Source of the DNA: Coniferiporia sulphurascens
Taxonomy: Eukaryota; Basidiomycota; Agaricomycetes; Hymenochaetales; Hymenochaetaceae
Direction of reading: 5' to 3'
Assembly (NCBI GenBank): GCA_002794785.1
Contig: NBBA01000002.1
Location: 1,736,001-1,800,000, forward strand
DNA: 64,000 nucleotides
Numbering within the stretch: the stretch's first letter is position 1; every line of letters begins with the position of its first letter. Below the pieces are notes generated by a model that saw only the letters and a program-made list of their open reading frames with translations, ran no database searches and had not been told where the DNA came from. Position numbers and translations under genes: made by a program. This document shows positions 48,444 to 60,602 of the stretch, one piece after another.

Positions 48444-50900
48444 TTAAATGTTCGGCAGTCCTTGATCTGTAAATTCCTTTCCGCCAGATTTTGTCGGAGG
48501 TTGAACCCCATTTGCTTTCTTCAGTAAAATGTCCTGATAGCTCTCCCAAGACACAATAAGCTAATGGTAAGGTCAGTATGTCATGGGACTAAATAGCTTC
48601 GGTATATAGCAAACCACACACTTGTTTCTGTCTCTGGATCATTCCTCCTAAGAATGTTTCCAACGAGCATTTGAAATCATGTACTCGCTCTTCTTCAAAG
48701 CGCGCCATTTCGCTTTTTATGAGCTTACCGCAGTGTTCGAAGCCTTGCTTTGCATCAAGCACTTTTCGTTCAGCCTAATTTCTCTCTATGAGTGGTTGCC
48801 GCTTGGAACAGTATTAAACGTACGTCTGCTATCTGTGCCAACGAGTGTCCAACACGATCCTGGTGGATACGACCCTGGCTACGTGCCTTTTCGTGTGCCT
48901 GCTTTACCCGCCGAAGTTCGACTTCAGCGGTTTGCCACTGAGCATGACACCTGACACGCGATGCAAATGCCATCTGTTTAGAAGTTCACATTTTAGCGTC
49001 GTAGGTTCATCTTGCGTCATATAAGTAAGAACGCACCCGTACTGAGTTGATGATGCGGGCGTACTCCTCCGCTAGAGGGGACAAAGTATCAAGTTCATAT
49101 CCAGGTAAATCCTTTGAACCGACAAAATCACTTACCTGTGCTCATAAAAGTGGTTGTGTCTTCCTGTGCCTGAGTGTGCTGGATGTCTTGGGCCTTTTTC
49201 TCCACATCCGACAATAGACCAAGGGAATGCGAAAGCTGTTTCCTTAGATCCGACTCTGATAACTCTCCTATGGCGAGGGCAAATTCGCCAACTGCAATAG
49301 CCAGTTCTGCAAGTAATGAAGATAACCATAGTCGTATGGCCCCGAGGCATCAAAACATACCAGCCCGTTGCTTCGACACAGAGTCAATTGACTTAATGAG
49401 ACCTCTTAATTGTGATTCTAGACCTTCCAGATAAGATTTCTTCTTATCAAACCACTGCTTCCGAATTCAGGACAGGACACAAGGTGATATAGTAGATGAA
49501 AGGGCGCACATCATCAACCTCGTAGAATTTCGGACCGGCAATTGTTTGACCGATACTCGACATAATGCCGCCACGTTCTTGAGTAATTTCTATTTTGCGG
49601 TGTCTTATCTACGCGAGAAGTTTTAGTATACGAGGGTAGTTTGCCTCAGTGAACTCACGTCCAGAGCAAAAGTATCGCTCTCCAAAAACATCTTTAAATC
49701 GGCATCTTTGGCTAATACAGGATGGTTCGCAATTTTCTGGATGCATTTTTCCAGGGCTAATCGTCTTTGCTGAACAAACAGGTTGTCAAATCGACCGAAA
49801 GAGCTTTTCTCTGGCACCGGGGGAACAATAACACCAGGGTTGTTCATTGAAAGAGTCTCATACAACCAAAGAAAGTCCGAATAGCGCCTAAGAACTGAGA
49901 ATGACGGCTTATTAAACGAAGGCAAGGTTGTCTGTACTTCATGTGAATTATTGCTGCACACATTTGTCTTCTAAGAGACACACAGAGGATTCGTACCTTG
50001 GTATGAACCGTATAAAGGATGTATGGTCTTATAGCATCCCCAACTTTTTGCGGGTCATCCACGCAAATTGAGAAGAGTGGTTGAGCTGTTCCTGGTTTGC
50101 TGATAGAGACAGACTATCGATGCAGAGAAACCCTTGTAGCTATGAACCCCAATAGAAGTTTACCAACTTACCTCTTTTCTTTCAGACGGTGCCGGTATAG
50201 GGTCAGTTTCTGCGCGACTATCTGTCGTTGCACCAGCGGTATCTTGCCCTGATAAGCCAGAAGATATTGGTTGTGGGTCTTGCCATCCTCCTGCGCTTTC
50301 CCCTCCCAGAGCGAGGCTTGCAAAAGATTGTGTTATACCAAGACTTGAGTAGTCGAGGGGCGAGACGAAGGTGCTAGGCTGAGCAGATGACGACAATAGT
50401 GGGGAAGAAAGGCCTAGATCAGGGGGCGTTATTTCCTCTGGAGGCGAAGAGTAGGCGGGTGCTTCGTCGGAAAGTAAAGTCGGAGACTTTGTACCGTTAG
50501 AAGGCGAGGTTTTCGGAAGCTCTTTAGCATCGCTCGTGGAGGACGGTTCATCCGTCGGGACACTCTCCCTGAATCCAGGACTTTGAAGACCCGTGTCGTC
50601 GATTGATCCTGAGTCCGCATCGAAGGCAACTTCCGGGTCTGGCGCGACTTCGCGTTTGTTGAACGTGTCGTCAGATGGAACGTCGTCCGTTGCCGCTCCG
50701 ATATCTTCACCCTGCCCATCATCATCTGCGATGGCATGTGAAACGCTACGCTCGTCGCGAAAGTCGTACTGTTGCGGTTGCTGCCCAAAAGTCGCCCACG
50801 GGTCAGGAGAGCTCGAACGCGCACTTGCGAAAGGGTCCGCGAAAGGGTTATCCTCAAGTTCACGAGACGAAGACGCCAAAAGGTCATCAAAGCTAGCCAT
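48444..50900 (-). CDS. VPS5: Sorting nexin VPS5/SNX1, retromer
   Basis: An endosomal retromer subunit that binds PI3P and bends membrane. ATG 50900 (MASFDDLLASSSRELEDNPF); an upstream in-frame ATG at 50921 would add 7 residues. The N-terminal 240 residues are acidic and Ser/Pro-rich. The PX domain starts SICVDDPQKVGDAIRPYILY, continues TTLPSFNKPSFSVLRRYSDF with the PI3P-binding RRYSDF, and PGVIVPPVPEK. The BAR domain follows: QTIAGPKFYE, WFDKKKSYLEGLESQLRGLI, DEYARIINSVRMAFASR, GRIHQDRVGHSLAQIADAER, EMARFEEERVHDFK, GMIQRQKQLIVSWESY. It ends TDQGLPNI before TAA (48444-48446). Several GT-AG introns. Confidence 0.93.
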
Positions 50901-50920
50901 GTTGACGGGGGTTATAGGCA

Positions 50921-51310
50921 ATACGAGTTTTGCCCTAGTAATTAACGCAAGCGACCAGCAAGTTACAGTAAGACGCTTTCGGCGGTCCCGGCGGCCAAGA
51001 CACGTGCTGCCACCCGCGACCGGTAAGTCGATACCTCACGCCGCGCAGTGCGCATACGTACTACTGTAGTAGAGTCGGCGACGACGTAGAAATCTTGCTC
51101 CCCCATTTTTTCTTTCAGTCCTTTCAGGGCCGGTAAGGGAAAGTACCATTACCAACTACTACTATACTGAAACGGAAGTGTCGCGAAGACTTGTACATGT
51201 ACATATGCACAAAGTTCAGCGTATAGCACCGATCATGCTTCGGAGGTACCAAAACACACATATAATGATAGTAGTCACTCCGCCTTATACACCCATATCG
51301 ACCTCGACCA
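50921..51310. other. Intergenic, VPS5 promoter and F-box gene 3' end
   Basis: 390 bp between the VPS5 start (minus) and the HRT3 stop (minus). No coding sequence or repeat seen; TACTACTGTAGTA at 51058-51070 is a short palindrome. Confidence 0.5.
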
Positions 51311-52950
51311 TCATGCATATGACTGTACTTTAGAGAACCAGAAAGGACGCTCGTGCCTCAGAACGACTGGCGTAGCCTCTCCGCTTTTTGAATCAATAGA
51401 GTCATATCTGGCGAAATCTAATTTATTCCATCTGCCAAAGGCAGGCTAAGTGTATAAGTCGATTATCAAACAATAGGATGGCGTACCTGCCAAGAGGTCG
51501 CGACCGAAGTGTTAAAGTCATTTGAAAGGTGTATCGCAAGTTGTGCCCACCGGGGTCTGTCAGACCTTGTATGAGAATTGTTGTCTCGACTAGTGTCCAA
51601 GTGCCAATAAATAGACCCTATAAACTTTAAGCCGCAAAGAAAAGAAGGTCGAGGAGTCCGCAAACCTTCATGCGGAGAGAAGGGCCTAGCAAAGGGATAA
51701 TTGTTCGGGGCTCCACCTCCTCATTCGCGAGTAAAGATATGACCGTTCCATCTGGGAAGAATCGCCTTGAATAATTGTCAAAATTTGTATGCAATTTTTT
51801 GACTGTAGGCACACTCCTCACAAGTATCTATGATAGGTGATGAAGTGATTGACCTATAATACGTTTAATCAATCAGAAACATGGGTTTTATCAAAGAATG
51901 AACCATACTCGGATCCAGACGTTCTCGCTTAAACCTGGACGGCTACCCAAGTTTCAGGATAGGCAGTGTAAGAAGGATAGAACAGGGTGGTGTGCTTACT
52001 TATAGTGACAAACGGCAATGTAAACACCGTCTAGCCTAAGGCGAGGATGCTCGATGTATAAACGTCGGTAGTCATATAGGTACCGGCCCGCAATAGTCTC
52101 CGGCATTAATTCCTCGGAGATTTGAGGGGGGACATAAGTTTTCTGAACCAAATGTCTTGTGTTCATCAGAAAAAGGCAACGAATAGTTAAATGAAGTGAC
52201 CGCGCACTTCCAAATACTGGGGTCAAGTGAAAGTATCCTGGCTTTCTTGTTGATCACAGCAAATCTCTCAATCGCGACGGGGTCAAGTTTCTTCAAGATG
52301 AGAACAAGCAGCTCGTCCGGTAGTAGACGCAGTGGAACACTCGCCTTCTCGTCCTCAGGCGCAAACTGCAGCACATGAGGGAACGAAGATACCAGGTTGG
52401 CCAGAGTACAGTTGACTCTAGTGGGCTTTGATGGTGGGGATAATGCACTCAAACCATTGCTCAGGTCTGCTAGGGATACATCCAGCGACTTGCTAGGCTG
52501 ATGACGACCTGTAAGACCCGTCGAACCCTCTTCCAGGCTCGCAGCTGCCCGAGAGAGCGACTCGTCCCTGTGGTAAGCTTTGTCGACATTTGTATCCAAA
52601 CGAAACGCGTGACGATAATGTTTCAGAGCTTCGTCTAAATCTCCCGACTGTTCATGCTTCACCGCGAGGCGGTACGCGTCCAGCGCCGAAGACAAGCCCC
52701 CAGACGCAGGAGTCGAGACAGCAGCACGGTGTGCGTGATCATTCGAAGAAGTAGCAACGGTAGGAGAGGTGTACGTCGGTAACTCGCGCTGCTCTGCTGC
52801 ACCAGCGGACGAGCCAGATAAGGTTGTAGCATCGGCAGGAGTCTGGTATGTGGATGCAGGAGCAGCGGTTCCAGTTGTTCGTAGTCTAACCTCTGTCCTC
52901 CATTGTTCTCTGAACCTTGCAAGTTCGTCTGAATCGACGACTCCCGACAT
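51311..52950 (-). CDS. HRT3: F-box protein HRT3/FBXO9 family
   Basis: A substrate-recognition subunit of an SCF ubiquitin ligase. ATG 52950 (MSGVVDSDELARFREQWRTEV). A TPR-like segment follows (ALDAYRLAVKHEQSGDLDEA, LKHYRHAFRLDTNVDKAYH), then the F-box LRLLPDELLVLILKKLDPVA (about residue 225). The family's C-terminal domain is complete after splicing: WKHLVQKTYVPPQI, GRYLYDYRRLYIEHPRLRLD, GVYIAVCHYNRPGLSENVWI, ITYHRYLRFFPDGTVISLL, GLFIGTWTLVETTIL, and RHERPFWFSKVQSYA before TGA (51311-51313). FBXO9 works in Tel2/Tti1 turnover in mammals; the fungal substrate is unknown. Head to head with the DnaJ gene (193 bp). Confidence 0.9.
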
Positions 52951-53143
52951 CAACAAAGGGGTAAGAACGAGGGAGGTATTGTATTGAAACAAGACTGCAA
53001 TCATAAGCCCGTTTCAAGTCTCTGACTTGTCACGTGTTCTCGCCATCGCGCGGTCAATCCCACTGGCAACGTCGACGTTGTCCTCCACGTCGTCAGTGAG
53101 GCGCCGACGCAGCCGCAATACTCGTCCTGCCATTCACATTTAA

Positions 53144-54701
53144 ATGGAGAGCAACAAGGACGAGGCTGTCAAATGCCTCTCAATAGCCCAGCGCCATCGT
53201 AATTCTGGGAACTACCCGTCTGCACGCCGGTTCTGCGAAAAGTCCATTAACCTCTTTCCAACACCGGAGGCTTCCAAACTTTTGCAGAACATCATTGAAC
53301 TCGAGGAGGCTGCATCTTCAGAACCAGCGGGCTCTTCGTCTAACCCCTCCGGTGCATCATCCTCTGCCGAGGCCCACCCGTCTGCATCAGGAGCGAAACA
53401 CAGACACGCGAGCTCCAGCGCGGGTGCGTCGGCCGCCAACGGAACTGCAAATGGAAGCGGGGGGGTCAAGAGGGACTTCACCGCTGACCAGGCAGCAATC
53501 GTTAGACAGATACGCTCTTGCAAAGTCTCGGACTATTATGAAATCATGTCATTGAAGAGGGAATGTGAAGAGGCGGAGGTCAAGAAAGCTTATCGCAAGG
53601 TTTGTGCTGCGGTAGCTCCTCGCATTAAGTAGCTGACATATTCACTCAAATTTGCAGCTGGCTCTTCAACTTCACCCGGATAAAAACGGCGCACCAGGTG
53701 CTGATGAGGCATTCAAAAGTTCGTAATCTACCTCCGGGTATCTTGCAATGTATTCTGACTAGGATTCCAGTGGTTTCGAAGGCATTTCAAATACTTTCGG
53801 GTATGTGTTATAATATTCTAAAGTTTCCATGGGTAGCGAATTTCATATCTGTTTCGTCCAGACCCGGACAAACGCGCGGCGTATGATCGAAGCGGTTCAG
53901 ATCCGGACTCGCGTTTCGGTGGCATGTCCTCTGCCGCAAGCGGTTCCCCCGGATTTGCAGGGCACCCTTTTGGAGGGGCTACCTTTGAAGGCGAACTAAG
54001 TCCGGAAGACCTATTTAACATGTTTTTCGGTGGAGGCGGGATGGGTGGTGGTAGTCCATTTGGTGGACCCGGAGGTACGTCTAACTATATATAATGGCTT
54101 GACTAATCATCTAATACCCTCTGGTTAAGTATTCACAGCATCGTTTGGCCCAGGTGGTTTCCGAACGACCCGCGTGCACAGAGGAGGGCGAAGGGCGAAT
54201 GCCCAACCGCAACAGCAGGGCGAAATGTCGCTGCGGACGATGCTCGCACAACTCGCACCTCTCATCATTCTTTTCCTCTTTACGTTCCTTTCCGCTGTTC
54301 CGAACATATTTAGCTCGCCGCGAACGCCCGATCCGAGCTACTCATTTACGCCGTCCACACGGTTCGATGTAGGCCGTGAAACAACAGGCCTTAGCGTGAA
54401 GTACTTCGTCAATCAGGCCGAGTTCTCAGTTCATCCTATCGGTGAGGAGCTTGCGCAAAAGGACGATAAGACAAGTGCACGTTCCAGCTTGCTCGACAGG
54501 TTCGAAAGAAGCGTAGAGCAAACCTACAACGAACGCGTGTATATGTTATGCCAGCGCGATCAAGAGAGGCAGCAACGGCGGAAGGAGCAGAAAATGGGAT
54601 TCTTGGGCATCGGGTCCGATTGGGACGCCATTAAAGCCATAAACGAGGAGAAGTTGGAGAGCTGTGAAGAGTATAGGAGACTACAAGGTGGTCGTTATTA
54701 A
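53144..54701 (+). CDS. HLJ1: ER-membrane DnaJ chaperone, DNAJB12/DNAJB14 type (HLJ1-like)
   Basis: A J-domain co-chaperone anchored in the ER membrane, expected to recruit Hsp70 for ER-associated degradation. ATG 53144 (MESNKDEAVKCLSIAQRHRN). The N-terminal helical repeat matches DNAJB12. The J domain is spliced from DYYEIMSLKRECEEAEVKKAYRK, LALQLHPDKN (HPD intact) and ADEAFK, MVSKAFQILSDPDKRAAYD. A Gly/Phe-rich region follows (FFGGGGMGGG). A membrane span APLIILFLFTFLSAV comes next (about 54255-54300), then the DUF1977-type lumenal or cytosolic C-terminal domain (LSVKYFVNQ, NERVYMLCQRDQERQ). Ends at TAA 54699-54701. Five exons, all GT-AG. Confidence 0.92.
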
Positions 54702-54995
54702 CACTAATGCTAATTATTCTTATGGATGTTCGTATGCATGATCTTTCTGGATTTCCCTGCAATCAGTTGTGAATTTGTAATTTTGCGAAATGCCCCGGCT
54801 TGATCAAAACAAGGGAAAATGCGGGTGCGTCGGGCGGGTCAGGACTCGACTACCCGAACGGGGATACAGTCCACGATGAACACCAGCACGTTTGACGAAC
54901 AATGTCGACCACAAGAAAAATTGGCTTCAATTAACGCAGGACACTGTTAAAGAGTGATACAGACTCGGCCGTAGCATGATTCAACCCAGTCCCGT

Positions 54996-55312
54996 TCATG
55001 CAGACTCTGCTCTCTGCTTCTCAAGCTTGAGGTAGTACTCTTCGTGACGCTTCACTGGAAGAAAGCAAATTAGACCGAGGCAGAAACCCAAGGAACGAGA
55101 CCCGGTAGACTTGGGAATTCTGCGACGTACCGCCCGGGATGTGAAAGCCATACCTACAAGGAGAGGGTATGAGGACGGCCGGGACATCGTAGGCAAAAGG
55201 TGAAAAGACGTTACCAGTAAGTGTACCCGGCAGCGAGACCAAAGCCGAATGCAAGTGAAAGGTCAGTGAAGAACCTCTTTCTAAGCGTGCCAGTGATGGG
55301 TGCGATGGGCAT
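54996..55312 (-). CDS. COX9: Cytochrome c oxidase subunit VIIa (COX9)
   Basis: A small single-span subunit of complex IV in the mitochondrial inner membrane. Three exons on the minus strand starting at ATG 55312 (exon 1 55312-55215). The first gives MPIAPITGTLRKRFFTDLSL and the membrane helix AFGFGLAAGYTYW. The second, very short, gives YGFHIPG, and the third (from about 55060) VKRHEEYYLKLEKQRAESA before TGA (54996-54998). The total is 59 residues, equal to yeast Cox9. The APITGT start and GFH motif are conserved. Head to head with CDC55 (349 bp). Confidence 0.92.
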
Positions 55313-55661
55313 TGTGGGCAGCGACGGCGACGGCGACGAAGCACGGTTGTGGTGGTGGTGGTTGTAGTGTAAAGCGCGCGATGTAAATAAGAGGCCCAAA
55401 TAGGGTGCCGCGCCCTTGTCACGATCCACAAGAGCATCTATCTAACTAAGCCCTCCAGCAGCCTGCCCTCCACCTCGTTCTTCACCTCGTCCTTCGTCGT
55501 TGCACACGGCGAGCACGCCACAACCCACAGGCCTCCCTGTAATCCCCGCCTCCCATATTCTGACCATCGCCATCTGCTCCATCGTCCATCGCCCTTCGAC
55601 CTCCATCGTCTGCGCGCGCATTAACTAATCTGTTCTCAACTGTGTCCCGTCGTGTCTCCTT

Positions 55662-57455
55662 ATGATGGATAGCGATGCATCGGGCTCTGGAGGCTGGAGA
55701 TTCGCACAGTGTTTTGGAGACAAGGGCGAAGTTGAGGACATCACTGAAGGTGCTACTTTCTGGCCTGTCGATCGTCATTTCATCCAGCTTATCCGTTTAT
55801 GCACTCTCGCAGCCGACATCATATCTACCGTCGAATTCGACTCTACAGGGAACTACCTTGCCACAGGTGACAAGGGCGGTCGTGTTGTTCTCTTTGAACG
55901 CAACGAGTCGGTGAGTATCGTCTCCCCCTACTAGTATCACACGGCTGTGGCAATGTCTTGTAGTCGAAGTCAACATGTCTTCGGATTGAATGACCCTATG
56001 CTAATATCGAATCGTTAAACAGAAAAAAGGCTGCGAGTACAAATTCTATACCGAATTCCAATCCCATGAACCGGAGTTTGACTATCTCAAGTCGCTCGAG
56101 ATTGAAGAGAAGATCAACAAGATCAAATGGTGTAAGCGCCAAAACGCCGCCCATTTCTTGTTATCAACAAACGGTACGTTTGTCCGACGGATTCTCGTGC
56201 AAGGACTTAACTACCGGTACCAGACAAAACCATCAAACTTTGGAAGGTATTCGAGCGGTCATTGAAGGTTGTAGCAGAGTCGAATCACCACGACGGCCAA
56301 CGGCAGATCGCACCACCTGTAAATACTGCATCTTTGAAGCTACCGCGTATGTCTGCACAAGACAATATCGTCACCGCTGTGCCGCGCAAAGTCTACTCGA
56401 ATGCCCATGCATACCACATAAATGCGATCTCTATTAATTCGGACGGGGAAACATATATTTCTGCTGACGATCTGCGGATCAACTTATGGAATCTGGGCAT
56501 CAGTGACCAAAGCTTCAGTGTGTCCATCTCTACATTCTTCGCAATACGCATATTGATGTGTTTATTAGATATTGTGGACATTAAACCCGTTAACATGGAG
56601 GAGCTGACCGAAGTAATAACCGCAGCAGAGTTTCATCCGACGCAATGCAACGTTTTCATGTATTCGAGTTCAAAGGGCACAATCAAGCTCGCGGACATGC
56701 GAGAGTCGGCGCTTTGCGACAGACACGTAAAATGTGAGATGCGTGCTAGTGTGTTTACGAAGTCACATTTATTCCCTTTGTTCAGTATTCGAGGAAGAGG
56801 AAGACCCTACAACGCGGTCATTTTTCTCAGAGATTATTTCGTCAATCTCCGACGTCAAGTTCAGTCATGATGGGAGATATATCTTATCGCGCGACTACCT
56901 TTCGATAAAAGTATGGGACGTCAACATGGAATCTCGGCCTCTGAAAACGATTCAAATACATGACCACCTTCGAGGGAAGCTGTGTGATCTGTATGAGAAT
57001 GACAATATTTTCGACAAATTCGAATGTATGCTCAGTGGGGATGGCTCGTAAGTCTATCTTTCCTCAACTGCGAGGATCGTGTCATTGATTGCTTTTACAG
57101 ACATGTCATGACGGGTTCATATCATAATTATTTTCGAATATTTGATGTGGAGACAACGAACGATATTGTCCTACAAGCGGACAAGTCGGCTTTTAAGGCG
57201 AAAAAGATGGGTGTGCAAGGGATTGCGAAGAATGGACCGCAGAAAAATGGTGTCCGACCTGGTGGACTGAAGGAGCAGATGAATCTGGAGACGCTTGACT
57301 TCAATAAGAAGATCTTACACGGGAGTTGGCACCCTCGAGAAAATACGATAGCCGTACGTACCCCAATGGCATTGTGTAATTTTCCAGTGTGCTCATTTCA
57401 ACATTCCTCACAGATTGCAGCGACGAACAATCTGTTTTTGTACAGTGCAGCATAA
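55662..57455 (+). CDS. CDC55: PP2A regulatory subunit B55 (CDC55/PPP2R2)
   Basis: A WD40 beta-propeller subunit that directs protein phosphatase 2A to mitotic and other substrates. ATG 55662 ([19 protein letters not shown]). After a 5' intron: [30 protein letters not shown], then [170 protein letters not shown]. Stop TAA at 57453-57455. Length and blocks match the family throughout. All introns GT-AG. Confidence 0.95.
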
Positions 57456-58126
57456 ATTCCTCCGTCCCTTGGATAACATCAATTTCCTTTCCTCTGTTTA
57501 TATTGTCCGCCCGTGCACTGCACGTCCTTAGAACCGACACCTGTGCCGATCCGAGTAGACTTGAAATACGCCTGGATGTCGGCTCGTCCCCTCCTTTTAC
57601 TACAGCAGCCTGTATACTACTACACCTTACATACTCCGCGCGGCGACAGAGAACAACAGAGCAGAAGACAAATCAAACGGACAGTTAGTAGTAAAGACAT
57701 TAATGCGTGCAATGCTATGTATCTATGTGGGCGTAGGAGAATTTGCTTTCAATCCGATTCTTTCCTGTGTAGGGTGATGTGGTTGCGGGTCAATCAGCGC
57801 TGTCCCGGCCAGCCGCACTTGGAATCCCGCTCGGAAAGCAATTCACCGGCAGGAGGTGATGGTTTATTATTTATGATTCCCCTTTAATTAGTGCCGCAGT
57901 GGCATTCGCAATCATATGGAGATAAAGATCCCCGAGTATCATACCGCCGCCACCCGCGAGGCACTGTTTTGTGGCGTGCATTAATGGGACTATGGAACAG
58001 CGATCCCGACATCTGACAACCACCGGAGCCACCTCTTATATCACCGCTCAGGTAGCGTCTCGCCGCTCTCCTTTATAGCCGCTGCTGGAAGCATGAAGCG
58101 ACCGAATCCCTCGGTACTCTCGGGCG
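57456..58126. other. Intergenic region before the F-box/LRR gene
   Basis: 670 bp without a convincing gene. CTCCTTTATAGCC near 58070 could be a TATA-like core for the downstream gene. Nothing else recognised. Confidence 0.4.
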
Positions 58127-60424
58127 ATGTCTGGCACAAGTGGTGAACCCCCGCATCATGTCCGTTCTGCCCTTTCAGGACACTCGTCCTTCATTTCTGA
58201 GTCTTGTCCCGTAACGTCCGACCCTTTCGCGAGTGCTGCAGATTCGCTTGCAGTCCACTCCCGCCCCGAATTTGGGCCGATCGCTCACCCGAGCAATACT
58301 CAAGGAGTGCGTGGGCCATCGGTGCCTGTCTCCCCGGAAAGAGCTCCTTGGGGGATACGTAAATTCACGGAGATTCCTTACCCAGTGCTGGAGCACATCA
58401 TTGATGCCGTTGCAGTGGATGATGGATTTATCGACGAGTCGACTCTGCACAGGATCCCACTTGTCGATGCTATCGAGCGGCAGAGTAGCGAGCGCCTGCG
58501 AGCGCTTTCACTTGTCCGCCGGTCATGGACCATACCCAGTCAACGACGCCTGGCAACACGCATTGTCATTAAATCCCCTCCTGCGCTCCTACGCTTGTTA
58601 CAAACACCACTTCCGGGACATCATACGAAGGAACTGGTTGTTGCGTTTGGGAGTATCTGGAACGACAATCGCCGTCTTGACGGGATCGAAGTGTCTGAAC
58701 ATCCTGAAGACGTAGAATCAAATTTGTGCGACCTTCTCAGACGCTTACCACGACTCAGGTCACTGACAGTAAAAGAAAACGGTCTGCGAGAAGACGTGTT
58801 GTTGCCGGTGGTCTCCGAATTGGGATACCTGGAGAGCCTCTCTTGGTACTTTTTTTTTTTTTTTTTTTTTTTTAAATTCTGCATTTATATACCGCTACAT
58901 TACAAAGTAAAAGATGCGGATATGAGACCATATGAAGTATCATGCAAGAGGAGATTAACAAGGTATAAAGTGTCTGGGTTTAGGGCTATGGATGTGTGAG
59001 GTTTTGTGGTTGGAAGTGTCTAAATAATTTTGTCAGGTGGGATATGAATTGGAATAACAAATTGTGTAGGAGGAGGTGGCAGTTTTATGGATTCTATGAT
59101 GGCTAATACTGATTGTGTAAGGTGGGAGAAACTACTTGATTTTTTATGATGTGCGGGTGGGTGTGGTTTGAATTGTTTAATGTCCGAAATTTGTGACTCT
59201 GAGAGGGGTGACGTGACAGCACTTGGAGCGGCATGTGTGCATGAGGCTAGGGGCAGGTTGCCATGAGGTGTGAAGTTGACTGCGAATTGTAGGAGGACTG
59301 ATGTTAAGTCCATGCATGGGCCATAAAAGTTGAGGTGTTCTTGGTAGAGGAGGATATGCCATGAATTGTGTGGTTGCTCAATAATGCTGATGACCTGTAG
59401 TTTGTACTGGCATGTGGCCCAGTCTAATATGTGCTGATTTTCATCAATGAGGTTGAAAGGTTCATATGTGGTATTGGTTTTGAAGTTTGGCACCAGGAGG
59501 TGAAGGAATAGAAGGGGGCATGGGGGAATGGGGGAAAGGGGGAGTGGAATGATGAACAAGGCTGTAAAACAGCTCGACGGATGTCTACTGTGAGTGAGGA
59601 CTGGTGTGGGTGGTTAACCCAGGGAGTTTAGGGGTGGTGCAAGTGGATGTGCACTGGGTGAGATGATGGTGGTTAGAGGTCAAGGGGTGCCTCTCTCTTG
59701 GTACTGTGCGCATGGCTACCCGAGTTGTGATTTTGTGCACGTAGCAAAAGCGTTGGGGACTCTCCGCAGACTCAGTTCGTTGGAGATCGGAGGATGGAGC
59801 TTTCACGATGTGTCTGGGGTCATAGATGCACGCTCATTACATCGGCTGAAGGACCTTTGCCTATGCATTTCACCCAAAGACATGCGGCTGGGCCGGATTG
59901 GTTGGCTCCTTCAGGCGCTCGCGGTCGATGGACGGAACACGAAGCTGACTGTGGACGTCACGTTAATTGGTACGCTGAGCATGGCGGATGTTTTCAGTTT
60001 GCTCCCCAGCGTCTGCAACACGCTCGGAAGACTCGACAATCTGTACATCATCAACAAAGGCAGATTTGTCGATTTCAATTTGGCGCAGTCGAGGATCCTG
60101 CTGCAAGCGTGTTCATCGGTGCGACAATTGCACATCCAAGGCCAAACAGCCTCAGTAAAGGAATTTTTAGACATTCTCCCGCAGACGCTCGAGGAGTTGT
60201 GCTTTAGTTGGTTTGATATTTGGGTGAGCCCGTGGGATCTCATCGAGACGTGCTTGCCAGGACTGGTGCGGAGTAACCGCATGAAAAATCTGCGGAAGAT
60301 TGTCATCTGCAACTACGAGCTGGACAGCGGAGGGGCATTAGTGTCGCATTTATGTCCAGATACACAAGCAGCATGTAACGAATACCGCGTCAAGCTTGAC
60401 CTGCGACTCAGCAAGGCCACTTGA
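58127..60424 (+). pseudogene. F-box/LRR-like gene split by a retroposon insertion
   Basis: The left half (58127-58848) encodes a Ser/Pro-rich N-terminus (MSGTSGEPPHHVRSALS), an F-box-like helix region (FTEIPYPVLEHIIDAVAVDD, about residue 85) and leucine-rich segments (LLRRLPRLRSLTV, LGYLESLSWY). The right half (59705-60424) continues in the same frame after LSWY with CAHGYPSCDF and further repeats (LGTLRRLSSLEIG, LDNLYIINKG, LPQTLEELCFSWFD) to TGA at 60422-60424. Between them is an 844-bp retroposon. With the insertion, translation runs into the poly-T tract (poly-Phe) and stops at 58999. Both halves have no other defect, so the insertion is recent. Many such F-box genes occur in Agaricomycetes; the substrate is unknown. 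Confidence 0.82.
58849..59692 (-). mobile_element. Recent poly(A)-tailed retroposon in the F-box/LRR gene
   Basis: The insert begins with 25 uninterrupted T (58849-58873), which is the poly(A) tail of a minus-strand element. It is flanked by a perfect 12-bp target duplication CTCTCTTGGTAC (58837-58848 and 59693-59704). It is 844 bp including the tail. One minus-strand reading frame of 179 codons (59559-59020) is Pro/His-rich and matches nothing I know, so the element is probably non-autonomous (SINE-like) or a 5'-truncated LINE. Next to the tail, AAATGCAGAATTT loosely resembles the LINE 3' end at 15797 (AAATGCATTATAAAA); a shared LINE machinery is only a guess. Confidence 0.88.
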
Positions 60425-60602
60425 TTGGAAATTAGTGTAGAGTGGCATTACAGGTTGTTTGTTAAGAAGGGCTCAATTCATTAAGAAAGTTATAATACCT
60501 TGCTACTTAGTCATGCTATTGCATGGCCACGTTTGGGAGTCAACGCTTGTCTCCCTCCAGCCCGCTTGTTCCCGCACCGCGACCATAGTTGCGCACCCAA
60601 AA

